From the NCBI GenBank assembly GCA_023055505.1, contig JALIRH010000099.1, positions 139,001 through 203,000 on the forward strand: a DNA stretch of 64,000 nt. Reading direction: 5' to 3'. The translations under genes and the position numbers were made by a program. This document shows, piece after piece, positions 20,381-34,781 of the stretch (the stretch's first letter is position 1; each line of letters opens with the position of its first letter). Under the pieces are notes generated by a model. The model worked only from the letters and a program-made list of their open reading frames with translations. It did not search any database and was not told the origin of the DNA. This DNA comes from Callipepla californica brunnescens. Lineage: Eukaryota; Chordata; Aves; Galliformes; Odontophoridae.

Positions 20381-23300
20381 AACCATAACCCTAACCTAAA
20401 CCTAATCCCAATCCTAACCCTAACCCTACCCTAACCCCTAACACTAATCCCCTAAAACTTATCACAACCCTAACCCTGAACCCTAACACTACCCTAACCC
20501 TGAACCTAACCCTAATCCTACCCTAACACCAACCCTCACCCTAACCCTAACCCTAACCCCTAACCCTAACACTAATCCCCTAACTCTAACCCTAACCTAA
20601 CCCTTACCCCAACCCTAACCCCTAACCATACCCTAACCCTAACCCTAAACCCTAACACTACCCTAACCCTGAACCTAACCCTAATCCTACCCTAACACCA
20701 ACCCTCACCCTAACCCTTACCCAAACCCTAAACGTACCCTAACCCTAACACTAACCCTACCCTAACTCTAACCCTACCCTAACCCTACCCTAACTCTTAC
20801 CCCTAACCCTAATACTGACCCTAACCCCTAACCCTAACCCTTACCGTAAATTCTAATCCAACCCTAACCCTTACCCTAACCCCTAACCCTACCCTAACCC
20901 TACACTAACCCTCAAATCTAACCCTAATTCTACCCTAACCCTAACCCTACCCTTAACCCTGACCCTAACCATACCCTAACCCTTACCTAACCCTAACTCT
21001 ACCCTAATCCTTAACCCTAAACCTACCCTAACATTTACCCTAACCCCTAACCCTTACCCTAACCCCTACCTAACCATAACTCTAACATTAACCCTAACCC
21101 TACCCTAACACCTAACCCTACCCTAACCCTGTGCTAACCCTAACCCTGACCCTGACTCAAACCCTACCCTTAACCCTGACCCTGACCCTAACCCTACCCT
21201 AACCCTTACCTACCCCTAAGCCATAACCCTAACCCTAACACTAACCCTAACCCAACCCTAACCCTACCCTAACATTTACCCTAACCCCTAACCCTTACCT
21301 AACCATAACCCTAACACTAACCCTAAACCTAACCTAACCCTACCCTAACCGTGACCCTAACCCCTATCCCCAACCCGTAAGCCCAAACCCTAACCCTGTC
21401 CCTAACCCCAACCCTACCCTAACCCTAACCCCAACCCTACCCTAACCCTAACCCTGCCCCTAACCCTAACACTAACCCCTAACCCTACCCGAGCCCTAAC
21501 CCCTAACCTTAACCCTAACCCCTAACCCATACCCTACCCTAACACTACCCTACCCTTACCATAAACCTACCCTAACTCTACCCTTACCCTAACCCTACCC
21601 TAACCCTAACTCTAACCCTACCCTAACTCTAACCCTATCCATAACCCTAACCCTACCATAACCCTATTGATGGACCCTAACCCTACCCTAACCCTAACCC
21701 CTTACCCTAACACCTAACCCTAACCCTAAACCCTAAACCTTGCCTAACCCTATTGATGGACCCTAACCATAACACTAACCCTACCCGTAATCCTACCCCT
21801 AACCCTTACCCAACCCTAACCCTAACCCTAATCCAACCTAACCCTAACCCTAACCCTAACACTAACCCTACCCCTACACATACACCTAACCCTAACCCCT
21901 AACCCTAAACCCTAACCCTATTGATGGACCCTAACCGTAACCGGAACCCTAACCCTAACTTTACCCTAACCCTACCCGTAACCCTACCCCTAACTCTTAC
22001 CCTATTCTAACCCTAACCCTAACACTAACCCTACCCTAACCCTAACTCCTAACACCTTAACCCTAATCCTAACCCCTAACCCTTACCCTACCCTAACCCT
22101 ACCCCTACCCTACCCTAACACTAACCCCTAACCTTAACCCCTAACCCTAACCCTACCCTAACCCTAACCCTAACACAAACCCTACCCTAACCCTATCCTA
22201 ACCCTACCCTAATCTAACCCTAACCCTATTGATCGACCCAAAACCTAACCCTAACCCTACCCTAACCCTAAAACCCTAACCCTGACTCACACCCTACCCG
22301 TAACCCTGACCCTAATACTTACCATAACCATTATCTAACCCTAACCCTACCCCTTAAACCTAACCCTAACCCTACCCTAACCTTTACCCTAACCCTAACC
22401 CTTACTTAACCATAACCCTACCCTAACACTAACCCTAACCCTACCGTAAACCCTAACCCTTACCCTACCCTAACCCTTACCCTTACCCTAACCCTACCCT
22501 AATCCTAACGCCTAACCCCAACCCCTAAGCCCTTATCCTGCCCCTAACCCTTACCCCACCCTAACCCTAAACCCAACCCTACCCTAGCCCTAAACCTACC
22601 CCAGCCCTAACCCCTAACCTTAACCCTAACCACTAACCCAAACCCTACCCTAACCCTACCCTAACTCTAACCCTAACGCTTACCATAACCCTAACCCTAA
22701 ACCTTACCCTAACACTAACCCTACCCTAACCCTAACCCTGACACTGACCCTAACCCCTAACCCTAACCCTTACCGTAACCTCTAATCCAAACCTAACCCT
22801 AACCCTACCCTTACCTTAACCCTACCCATACCCCTACACTTACCCCTACCCCTACCCTAACCCTACCCTAACCCCTAACCCTTACCCTAACCATACTATA
22901 AGCCTAACCCTGACCCTAACACTGACCCTAACCCTAACCCTTACCCTAACCCTTACCTTTCCCTAACTCTTACCCTAACCCTACCCTAACCCTTACCATA
23001 AACCTAATCCTAACCCCTACCCTAACATTAACCCTACACTAACCCTGACCCAAACACCTAACCCTAACCTAACACTAGCCCTACCCTAACCCTAACCCCA
23101 ACCCTATCCTTAACCCTAACCCTAACCCTAACTCCTAACCCTACTCTAACCCTAAACCTTAACCTAACCGTAACCCCTGACCATACCCTAACCCCTAACC
23201 CTAACCCTACCCATACCCCTACCCCTACACTAACCCAACCCCTAACCCTAGCCCTACCCTAACCCCTAAACCTAACCCTAACCCTAAACCATAACCCTAC

Positions 23301-26300
23301 CCTAACCCTACCCTAAACCTAACCCTAACCTTAAACCCTAACCCTAACCCACCAGATCCCTAACCCTAACTCTAACCCTAACCCTACTGATTCCTTACCC
23401 TAACCCTACCCTAACTCTAACCTAACCCTAACCCTATTCCTAACCCCAACTTTAACCCTACCCTAACCCTAACCCTTAACCCTACCCTAACCCTTATCCT
23501 AACCGTAACCCCTGACTCTACCCTAACCCCTAACCCTAACCCTACCCTAATCCCAACCCAACCCTAACACTAACCCTACCCTAACCCTTACCGTAACATT
23601 GACCCTAACCCTGACCCTTACCTATCCCTAACCCTTACCCTAACACTAACCCTAACCCTGCCCTAACCCTTACCATAACCCTAACCCCAACCCTATCCCT
23701 AACCCTACCCTTACCCTAACCTTAACCCTAACTCTGCCCTAACCCTTACCATAACCCTAACCCTAACCCTAGCCCTACCCTAACCCTACCCTAACCCTAA
23801 CCCCAACCCTATCCCTAACCCTACCCTTACCATAACCTTAACCCTAACCCCTAACACTTATCCTAACCTTAACCCTGACGCTACCCTAACCCCTAACCCT
23901 AACCCTACCCTAACCCTAACCCAACCCTAACCCTACCCTAACCCTTACCCTAAACCAAACCCTACCCTAACTCTAACCCTAACCCTTACCCTGACCCTAA
24001 CCCCTAACCCTAACCCTTACAGTAACCCCTAACCCTACCCTAACCCTAACCCCTAACCTTAACCCCTAACCCTAAACCCTAACCCTAACCCTACACTAAC
24101 CCTAATCTAAACTAACCCTAACCCTATTGATGGACCCAAAACCTAACCCTAACCCTACACTAACCATAACACTTAACCTAACCGTACCCTAACCCTAACC
24201 CTGACCCTAACCCTGACTCAAACCCTACCCTTAACCCTGACCCTAACCCTACCCTAACCCTTACCTAACCCTAACCCTACCCTAACCCTAACACTACCCT
24301 AACATTTACCCTAACCCCTAACCCTTACCTAACCATAACCCTACACCCTAACCCTAACACAAACCCTACCCTAACCCTATCCTAACCCTACCCTAATCTA
24401 ACCCTAACCCTATTGATCGACCCAAAACCTAACCCTAACCCTACCCTAACCCTAAAACCCTAACCCTGACTCACACCCTACCCGTAACCCTGACCCTAAT
24501 ACTTACCATAACCATTATCTAACCCTAACCCTACCCCTTAAACCTAACCCTAACCCTACCCTAACCTTTACCCTAACCCTAACCCTTACTTAACCATAAC
24601 CCTACCCTAACACTAACCCTAACCCTACCGTAAACCCTAACCCTTACCCTACCCTAACCCTTACCCTTACCCTAACCCTACCCTAATCCTAACCCCTAAC
24701 CCCAACCCCTAAGCCCTTATCCTGCCCCTAACCCTTACCCCACCCTAACCCTAAACCCAACCCTACCCTAGCCCTAAACCTACCCCAGCCCTAACCCCTA
24801 ACCTTAACCCTAACCACTAACCCAAACCCTACCCTAACCCTACCCTAACTCTAACCCTAACGCTTACCATAACCCTAACCCTAAACCTTACCCTAACACT
24901 AACCCTACCCTAACCCTAACCCTGACACTGACCCTAACCCCTAACCCTAACCCTTACCGTAACCTCTAATCCAAACCTAACCCTAACCCTACCCTTACCT
25001 TAACCCTACCCATACCCCTACACTTACCCCTACCCCTACCCTAACCCTACCCTAACCCCTAACCCTTACCCTAACCATACTATAAGCCTAACCCTGACCC
25101 TAACACTGACCCTAACCCTAACCCTTACCCTAACCCTTACCTTTCCCTAACTCTTACCCTAACCCTACCCTAACCCTTACCATAAACCTAATCCTAACCC
25201 CTACCCTAACATTAACCCTACACTAACCCTGACCCAAACACCTAACCCTAACCTAACACTAGCCCTACCCTAACCCTAACCCCAACCCTATCCTTAACCC
25301 TAACCCTAACCCTAACTCCTAACCCTACTCTAACCCTAAACCTTAACCTAACCGTAACCCCTGACCATACCCTAACCCCTAACCCTAACCCTACCCATAC
25401 CCCTACCCCTACACTAACCCAACCCCTAACCCTAGCCCTACCCTAACCCCTAAACCTAACCCTAACCCTAAACCATAACCCTACCCTAACCCTACCCTAA
25501 ACCTAACCCTAACCTTAAACCCTAACCCTAACCCACCAGATCCCTAACCCTAACTCTAACCCTAACCCTACTGATTCCTTACCCTAACCCTACCCTAACT
25601 CTAACCTAACCCTAACCCTATTCCTAACCCCAACTTTAACCCTACCCTAACCCTAACCCTTAACCCTACCCTAACCCTTATCCTAACCGTAACCCCTGAC
25701 TCTACCCTAACCCCTAACCCTAACCCTACCCTAATCCCAACCCAACCCTAACACTAACCCTACCCTAACCCTTACCGTAACATTGACCCTAACCCTGACC
25801 CTTACCTATCCCTAACCCTTACCCTAACACTAACCCTAACCCTGCCCTAACCCTTACCATAACCCTAACCCTAACCCTAGCCCTACCCTAACCCCAACCC
25901 TATCCCTAACCCTACCCTTACCCTAACCTTAACCCTAACTCTGCCCTAACCCTTACCATAACCCTAACCCTAACCCTAGCCCTACCCTAACCCTACCCTA
26001 ACCCTAACCCCAACCCTATCCCTAACCCTACCCTTACCATAACCTTAACCCTAACCCCTAACACTTATCCTAACCTTAACCCTGACGCTACCCTAACCAC
26101 TAACCCTAACCCTACCCTAACCCTAACCCAACCCTAACCCTACCCTAACCCTTACCCTAAACCAAACCCTACCCTAACTCTAACCCTAACCCTTACCCTG
26201 ACCCTAACCCCTAACCCTAACCCTTACAGTAACCCCTAACCCTACCCTAACCCTAACCCCTAACCTTAACCCCTAGCCCTAAACCCTAACCCTAACCCTA

Positions 26301-29300
26301 CACTAACCCTAATCTAAACTAACCCTAACCCTATTGATGGACCCAAAACCTAACCCTAACCCTACACTAACCATAACACTTAACCTAACCGTACCCTAAC
26401 CCTAACCCTGACCCTAACCCTGACTCAAACCCTACCCTTAACCCTGACCCTAACCCTACCCTAACCCTTACCTAACCCTAACCCTACCCTAACCCTAACA
26501 CTACCCTAACATTTACCCTAACCCCTAACCCTTACCTAACCATAACCCTAACACTAAAACTAACCCTACTCTAACCCCTAACCCTACCCTAACCCTTACC
26601 CTAACACTAACCCTAAACCTACCCTAACCGTGACCCTAACCCCTAACCCCAACCCCAAAGCCCTAACCCTAACCCTGCCCCTAACCCCAACCCAACCCTA
26701 ACCCTAACCCCAACCCTACCCTAACCCTAACACTAACCCCTAACCCTACCCTAGCCCTAACTCCTAACCCCTAATTTTAACCCTAACACTAACCCTAGCC
26801 CTACCCTAACCCTAACCCTACCCCTTACACTAACCATACCCTAACCCTAAAACTGACCCTACACCATCCCTGACCCTAACCCTAACCCTTACCCTAACCC
26901 TTACCTATCCCTAACCCTACTCTAACCCTTAACCCTAACCCTACCCTAACCCTTACCCATACCCCTACCCCTAACCCCTAACCCCTAAATCTAGCCCTAC
27001 CCTAAGCCTAAACCTACCCTATCCCTAACCCTTACCCTAACCCTTACCTATCCCTAACCCTACCCTAAACCTAACCATACCCCTACCCCTAACCCCTACA
27101 TCTAGCCCTACGCTAACCCTAACCCTACCCTATCCCTAACCCTAACCCTTACCCTAACCCTTACCTATCCCTAACCCTACCCTAACCCTACCCCTAACCC
27201 TACCCTAACCCTGACTCAAACCCTACCCTTAACCGTGACCCTGACCCTAACCCTACCCTAACCCTTACCTACCCCTAACCCATAACCCTAACCCTAACCC
27301 TACCCTAACATTTACCCTAACCCTTACCTAACCATAACACTAACACTAACCCTAAACCTAACCTAACCCTACCCTAACCGTGACCCTAACCCCTATCCCC
27401 AACCCGTAAGCCCAAACCCTAACCCTGTCCCTAACCCCAACCCTACCCTAACCCTAACCACAACCCTACCCTAACCCTAAACCTAACACTAACCCCTAAC
27501 CCTACCCTAGCCCTAATCCCTAACCCATACCCTACCCTAACACTACCCTACCCTTACCCTAAACCTACTCTATCTCTACCCTTACCCTAACCCTACCCTA
27601 AACCTAACTATAACCCTACCCTAACTCTAACCCTAACCCTAACTCTTACCCTATCCCTAACCCTAACCCCTAACCCTGACACTGACCCTAACCACTAAAC
27701 CTAACCCTTACCGTAAATTCTAATCCAACCCTAACCCTAACCCTACCCTAACCCTACCCATACCCATACCCCTAACCCTAACCTAACCCTAACACTACCC
27801 TAACCCTAACCCCTAACCCTAACCCCTAACCGTAGCCCTACCCTAACCCTACCCCTCACCCTAACCCTAACACTACCCTAACCCTAACCCCTAACCCTAA
27901 CCGTAGCCCTACCCTAACCCTACCCCTCACCCTAACCCTATCCCTTACCCTAACCCTTACCTATCCCTAACCCTAACCCTAAACCTTAACCCTACCCTAA
28001 CCCTACCCTAAACCTAACCCTAACCTTAAACCCTAACCCCAACCCACCAGATCCCTAAAACTAACTCTAACCCTAACCCTACTGATTCCTTACCATAACC
28101 CTACCCTAACCCTAACCCTACCCTAAACTTAACCCCTAACCCTAACCCTTACCCTAACCCTAATATTGACACTATCCCTGACCCTAACCCCTAACCCTAA
28201 CCCTTACCGTAACCCCTAACCCTAAACCCTAACCCTAACACTAACCCTACACTAACCCTAATCTAAACTAACCCTAACCCTAAACTAACCCTAATCTAAA
28301 CTAACCCTAACCCTATTGATGGACCCAAAACCTAACCCTAACCCTACCCTAACCCTAACACTTACCCTAACCGTACCCTAACACTAACCCTGACCCTAAC
28401 CCTGACTCAAACCCAACCCTTAACCCTGACCCTAACCCTACCCTAACCCTCACTCAAACCCTACCCTTAACCCTGACCCTGACCCTAACCCTACCCTAAC
28501 CCTTACCTATCTCTAACCCTACCCTAACCCTAACCCTAACCCTACCCTAACCCTACCCTAACCCTCCAATCTAACCCTAATTCTACTCTAACCCTTACCC
28601 CTAACCCTAACCCTACCCTAACCCTAAACCCTAATCCTACCATAACCCTATTGATGGACCCTAATTCTACCTTAACCCTAACCCCTAACCCTAACACTAA
28701 CCCTACACTAACCCTAATCTAAACTAACCCTAACCCTATTGATGGACCCAAAACCTAACCCTAACCCTACCCTAACCATAACACTTAACCTAACCGTACC
28801 CTAACCCTAACCCTGACCCTAACCCTGACTCAAACCCTACCCTTAACCCTGACCCTAACCCTACCCTAACCCTTACCTAACCCTAACCCTACCCTAACCC
28901 TAACATTTACCCTAACCCCTAACCCTTACCCTAACCCTTACCTAACCATAACCCTAACACTAAAACTAACCCTACTCTAACCCCTAACCCTACCCTAACC
29001 CTTACCCTAACACTAACCCTAACCCTACCCTAACCGTGACCCTAACCCCTAACCCCAACCCCTAAGCCCTAAACCTAACCCTGCCCTAACCTTAACCCCA
29101 ACCCTACCCTAACCCTAACCCTGCCCATAACCCTAATACTAACCCCTAACCCTACCCTAGCCCTAACTTCTAACCCCTAATTTTAACCCTAACACTAACC
29201 CTAGCCCTACCCTAACCCTACCCCTTACACTAACCATACCCTAACCCTAACACTGACCCTACCCCCATCCCTGACCCTAACCCTAACCCTTACCCTAACC

Positions 29301-32300
29301 CTTACCTATCCCTAACCCTACCCTAACCCTTACCCATACCCCTACCCCTAACCCCTAAATCTAGCCCTACCCTAAGCCTAACCCTACCCTATCCCTGACC
29401 CTAACCCTAACACTTACCTATCCCTAACCCTACCCTAACACTAAACCTAACCCTGCCCTAAACCTTACCATAACCCTAACCCTAACCCTAGCCCTACCCT
29501 AACCCTACCCTTACCCTAACCTTAACCCTAACCCTGCCCTAACCCTTACCATAACCCTAACCCTAACCCTAGCCCTACCCTAACCCTACCCTAACCCCAA
29601 CCCTATCCCTAACCCTAACCCCTAACCCTACCCTAACCCTTATCCTAACATTAACCCCTGACGCTACCCTAAACCGTTACCCTAACCCTACCCTAACCCT
29701 AACCCAACCCTAACCCAACCCTAACCCTTACCCTAAACCAAACCCTACCCTAACTCTAACCCTAACACTTACCCTGACCCTAACCCCTAACCCTAACCCT
29801 TAACGTAACCCCTAACCCTACCCTAACCCTAACCCCTAATCTTAACCCCTAACCCTAAACCCTAACCCTAACACTAACCCTAACCCTATTGATGGACCCA
29901 AAACCTACCCCTAACCCTACCCTAACCATAACACTTACCCTAACCGTACCCTAACCCTAACCCTACCCTAACCCTCACCCTAACACTACCCTAACACTAC
30001 CCTAAAAATTACCCTAACCCCTAACCCTTACCCTAACCCTTACCTGACCATAACCCTAACACTAAACCTAACCCTAACCCTAACCCTTAACCCCAACCCC
30101 TAAGCCCTAACCCCACCCTAACCCTAACCCTGCCCCTAACACCTAACCCTACCCTAGCCCTAACCCCTAATTTTAACCCTAACCCCTAACCCTAACCCTA
30201 CCCTAACCCTAACCCTGCCCCTTACCCTAACCATACCCTAACCCTAACACTGACCCTACCCCTATCCCTGACCCTAACCCTTACCTATCCCTAACCCTAC
30301 CCTAACCCTTAACCCGAACCCTACCCTAACCCTTACCCTAACCCCTAACCCTAACCCTACACTAACCCTCAAATCTAACCCTAATTCTACCCTAACCCTA
30401 ACCCCTAACCCTACCCTAACCCTAACCCTGACTCAAACCCTACCCTTAACCCCGACCCTATCCCTACCCTAACCCTTACCCTGACACTACCCTAACATTT
30501 ACCCTAACCTTTAAACCTTACCTAACCATAACACTAATACTAAAACTAACCCTACCATAACCCCTAACCCTACCCTAACCCTTTCCCTAACACGAACCCT
30601 AACCCTGCACTAACCGTGACCCTAACCCCCAACCCCAACCCCTAACCCTAACCCTGCCCCTAACCCCAACCCTACCCTAACCCTAACCCTGCCCCTAACC
30701 CTAACACTAACCCCTAACCCTACCCTAGCCCTAACCCCTAACCCCTAATTTTAACCCTAACCATTAACCCTAGCCCTACCCTAACCCTGCCCTAACCCTA
30801 ACCATACCCTAACCCTAACACTGACCCTAACCCTATCCCTGACCCTAACCCTTACCTATCCCTAACCCTACCCTAACCCTTAACCCTAACCCTACTCTAA
30901 CACTTACCCTAACCCCTAACCCTAACCCTATCCCTTACCTAACCCTATCCCTACACTAACCCTCAAATCTAACCCTAATTCTACCCTAACCCTAACCCCA
31001 CCCTAAACCTAACCCTGACTCAAACCCTACCCTTAACCCTGACCCTAACCCTACCCTAACCCTTACCTAACCCTAACACTACCCTAACCCTAACACTACC
31101 CTAACATTTACCCTAACCCCTAACCCTTACCTAACCATAACACTAACACTAAAACTAACCCTACCCTAACCCCTAACCCTACCCTAACCCTTACCCTAAC
31201 ACTAACCCTAACCCTGCACTAACCGTGACCCTAACCCCTAACCCCAACCCCTAAGCCCTAACCCTAACCCTGCCCCTAACCCCAACCCTACCCTAACCCT
31301 AACCCTGCCCCAAACCCTCACACTAACCCCTAACCCTACCCTAGCCCTAACCCCTAACCCCTAATTTTAACCCTAACCCTTAACCCTAGCCCTACCCTAA
31401 CCCTGCCCTAACCCTAACCATACCCTAACCCTAACACTGACCCTAACACTATCCCTGACCCTAACCCTTACCTATCCCTAACCCTACCCTAACCCTACCC
31501 TAACACCTAACCCTAACCCTATCCCTTACCTAACCCTAACCCTACACTACCCCTCAAATCTAACCCTAATTCTACCCTAATACTAACCCCTAACCCTACC
31601 CTAACCCTAACCCTACCCTACCCCTGACTCAAACCCTACCCTTAACCCTCCTTAACCCTACCCTAACCCTTACCTAACCCTAACCCTACCCTAACCCTTA
31701 ACCCTAACCCTACCCTAACATTTACCCTAACCCCTAACCATAACCCTAACACTAACCCTAACCCTAACCTTACCCTACCCTAACCGTGACCCTAACCCCT
31801 AACCCCAACCCAGAAGCCCTAACCCCAAACCCTTACCTAACCCAAACCCTACCCTAATCCTAACCCTAACCCTGCCCCTAACCCTAACACAAACCCCTAA
31901 CCCTACCCTAGCCCTACCCTAGCCCTAACCCTACCCTAGCCCTAACCCCTAACCCCTAACCCAAACCCTAACCTTACCCTAAACCTACCCTAACCCTACC
32001 CTTACCCTAACTCTAACCCTAACACTAACCCTACCCTAACTCTTACCCTATCCCTAACGCTAAGCCCTAACCCTGACACTGACCCTAACTCCTAACCCTA
32101 ACCCTTACCGAAAATTCTAATCCAACCCTAACCCTAACCCTACCCTAACCCTACCCATACCCCTACCCCTACACTAACCCTTACCCTAACCCTTACCTAT
32201 CCCTAACCCTAGCCCTACCCTAACCCTAACCCTTACCCTATCCCTAACCCTAACCCTTACCCTAACCCTTACCTATCTCTAACCCTACCCTAACCCTTAA

Positions 32301-32877
32301 CCCTAACCCTTAACCCTAACCCTACCCTAACCCTCCAATCTAACCCTAATTCTACTCTAACCCTAACCCTACCCTAACCCTAAACCCTAACCCTACCATA
32401 ACCCTATTGATGGACCCTAGTTCTAAACTAACCCTAACCCTAACACCTAACCCTAACACCTAACCCTTTGCTAACCCTATTGATGGACCCTAACTGTAAC
32501 ACTAACCCTACCCGTAATCCTACCCCTAACCCTTACCCAACCCTAACCCTAACCCTTACCCTACCCTAACCCTTACCCTAAACCTAACCCTACCCTAATT
32601 CTAACCCTAACCCTGACCCTATCCCTAAACCTAACCCCTGACCCTAACCCCTAACCTTAACCCCTAACCCTAACCCTACCCTTACCCTAACCCTACACCC
32701 TAACCCTAAACCCTACCCTAACCTAACCCTAACCCTACCCTAACCCTAAAACCCTAACCCTACCTCACACCCTACCCTTAACCCTGACCCTAATACTTAC
32801 CCTAACCATTATCTAACCCTAACCCTACCCCATCCCTACCCTACCCCTTAAACCTAACCCTAACCCTACCCTAACGG
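20381..32877. repeat. 12.5-kb degenerate telomere-variant array
   Basis: Continuous C-rich strand repeats dominated by CCCTAA, CCCTA, CCCCTAA and CCCTGA variants, with almost no long perfect hexamer runs. A non-telomeric word ATTGATGGACCC (or ATTGATCGACCC) recurs 13 times (21,666; 21,752; 21,920; 22,228; 24,126; 24,412; 26,333; 28,315; 28,650; 28,738; 29,888; 32,406; 32,479). The array contains no open frame of note on either strand. It stops abruptly at about 32,877, where the 8-bp array begins. Confidence 0.93.
22160..26550. repeat. 2.2-kb tandem duplication in telomere-variant array
   Basis: The block starting CCCTAACCCTAACACAAACC near 22,160 restarts near 24,344. Markers GATCGACCC (22,231 / 24,415) and ACCAGATCCC (23,351 / 25,535) are both exactly 2,184 bp apart. 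Later markers (TGACGCTACC; ATTGATGGACCC at 24,126 / 26,333) are 2,207 bp apart, revealing one 23-bp indel between the copies. Confidence 0.9.
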
Positions 32878-33858
32878 TGTCAGAATGTGACAGTCACAAT
32901 ATCAAAGTATCACAATGTCAGAATGTCAGTGTCACAAGGTTAGAATTTCACAATGCCAAAATATCACAATGTGAGAATCTAAAAATGTCACAGTGTCAGA
33001 ATGTCAGAATGCAAAAATGAAAGACTGTCACAATACCAGAAGGTAAAAATTTCACAGTCAGAATATTACAGTGTCACAATGTCAGAAGGTCGCATTTTCA
33101 GAATGTCAGTACGTGAGGATGTCAGAACGTCACAATGTCACAAAGTGAGAATATGAGAATGTCAGAATAACAGAATGTCAGAATGTGAGAACGAAATGAT
33201 GTCAGAATGTGATTATGTGAGAATGTCCGAATTTCAGAATGTCAGAATGTCACAACGTCAGAATGCAAGAATATCAGAATGTCCTAAGTTGAGAATGTCA
33301 CAATGTATCTGAATAGAAGAATGTAACATTGGCACAATCTCAGAATGTAACAAAGACATCACATCATAATGTCAGAATGTCAGAATTTCACAACTTCACA
33401 ATGTCACAATGAGAGAATTTCAGAACGCAGCAATGTAACAATCTGAGAATGTCACAATATCAGATTGTCAGAATGTCAGAATGACAAAATGTGAGAATAT
33501 CACAATATCACTATGCCAGATTCCCAAAATGCCACGATGTCACAATCTCAGAATGTCAGAATCACAGAATTTGACACTGCGAGAATATCACAAAGTCACA
33601 AAGCCACAATGTCATAATATCACAATATCACAATGTCAGAATGTCACTATGGCAGATTGTCAGAATGCCAGAACATCAGAAGGTGAGAATATAAGAATGT
33701 CAGAATGTCACAATGTCACAATGAGAGAATATTAGAATGTCACAATGTCAACATGTCAGAATGTGAGAAAGGGAGAATGTCATGATGTCAGAATGTCTTA
33801 ATGTCAGAATGTCAAATCGTCACAACCTCCCAATTAAAATTCAGGGAATATGACTGTG
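32878..33858. repeat. 8-bp minisatellite (GTCAGAAT / GTCACAAT), part 1
   Basis: Tandem octamers GTCAGAAT, GTCACAAT, GTGAGAAT and ATCACAAT. 3 x 8 bp gives an eight-residue Met-Ser-Glu-Cys-His-Asn-Val-Arg pattern in open frames (for example 33,481-33,735), which is a repeat artefact. Ends at the CTGTG target site of the LTR that follows. Confidence 0.92.
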
Positions 33859-34781
33859 TGTGAAAGACAGCAACTGTTTTTTACTTTTGTTGTCTCAAAG
33901 CTTGCTTCATGAGGTCTTTCTGGCTAGAAGACTCTAATTGACAACTGCTTGGAGAAGCTGATCATCACAAACGACAATAATACTTGTATGGCACCGAAAG
34001 TACTACTCCTGTTGATTTATCTGTTGGGCCAGATGTGTTGGGTGGGCACAAATCAAACTAATGCCAGAACACGGAGGCAGCTAAAGAAAGCAGGATAGAC
34101 ACCCTGTTGTCCCTACAAGACAAGCCTCTCTTAAAACAAAACACCCACATGAATGGTGAGGAGCTTTCCTCCTTCAAGGTTTGAAAATTTAAAGCAAAAC
34201 TGACCTTTAGGTTTAATCCCCTCGATAACCAGAGTCTGGAATGTGATGAATATGCATGTGCTATACCTTTAAATAGCTATTCATTTCTCTCTTACGTGCG
34301 CATGTTTGGTGAAGCAATCCCCCATGTACCCAGCGCGCCGCTTGACAGAACTCATTGGTGTGTCGAGTTGCTCAGTTGGTTTTCTCGACACCACTAAACC
34401 AAAGACTTTGAAGAAGAGACTTTCCTGAGGGAAAAACCTCTTTGGAAGAACCCCCCTGCACAGCGCCTGCTTGCTGCAAAACTTCCCGGCTTTCTCCCAT
34501 CCCCCGCGGAGACCAGACGAATTCCTGAGACCAACGGACTACGGACCTCGCCAGATCCACGGTGCTGATGCTCTATCTTTCTCTTTCTTGCTTTCTGCCA
34601 AGTCCCTTCGCTTTTCATCTCTTTTCTATCACCCATCTTCCCTTCCCCATATCCCTAAAAAACTACTTATTGTAATAAACTGGTTGGGCTAAAATTTGAA
34701 CCATTGCCTTTTAATCTCACCATCGGGTATACACATACATATAAAGAACCTCATCTCCCTCCTTTATTTTGGAGCGTGACA
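33859..34781 (+). mobile_element. 923-bp solo LTR with TSD CTGTG
   Basis: Begins TGTGAAAGACAG and ends GGAGCGTGACA, flanked by CTGTG on both sides (33,854-33,858; 34,782-34,786). Uninterrupted versions of the host word (AATATGACTGTGTCA) occur at about 35,727 and 36,563, giving the empty site. A TATA-like TTTAAATAG word lies near 34,268 and a polyadenylation signal AATAAA at 34,674-34,679, so it reads on the plus strand. No internal retroviral region remains. The family was not identified. Confidence 0.88.
33988..34098 (+). other. 36-codon ORF with signal-peptide-like start inside LTR
   Basis: ATG at 33,988 and TAG at 34,096-34,098. The product would have a basic residue at position 4, a hydrophobic core of about 15 residues (VLLLLIYLLGQMCWV), two NXT-type sites and a basic RTRRQLKK tail. 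It resembles a secretory signal start but is very short. It may be the trace of an env 5' end or mere chance; there is no supporting context. Confidence 0.3.
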
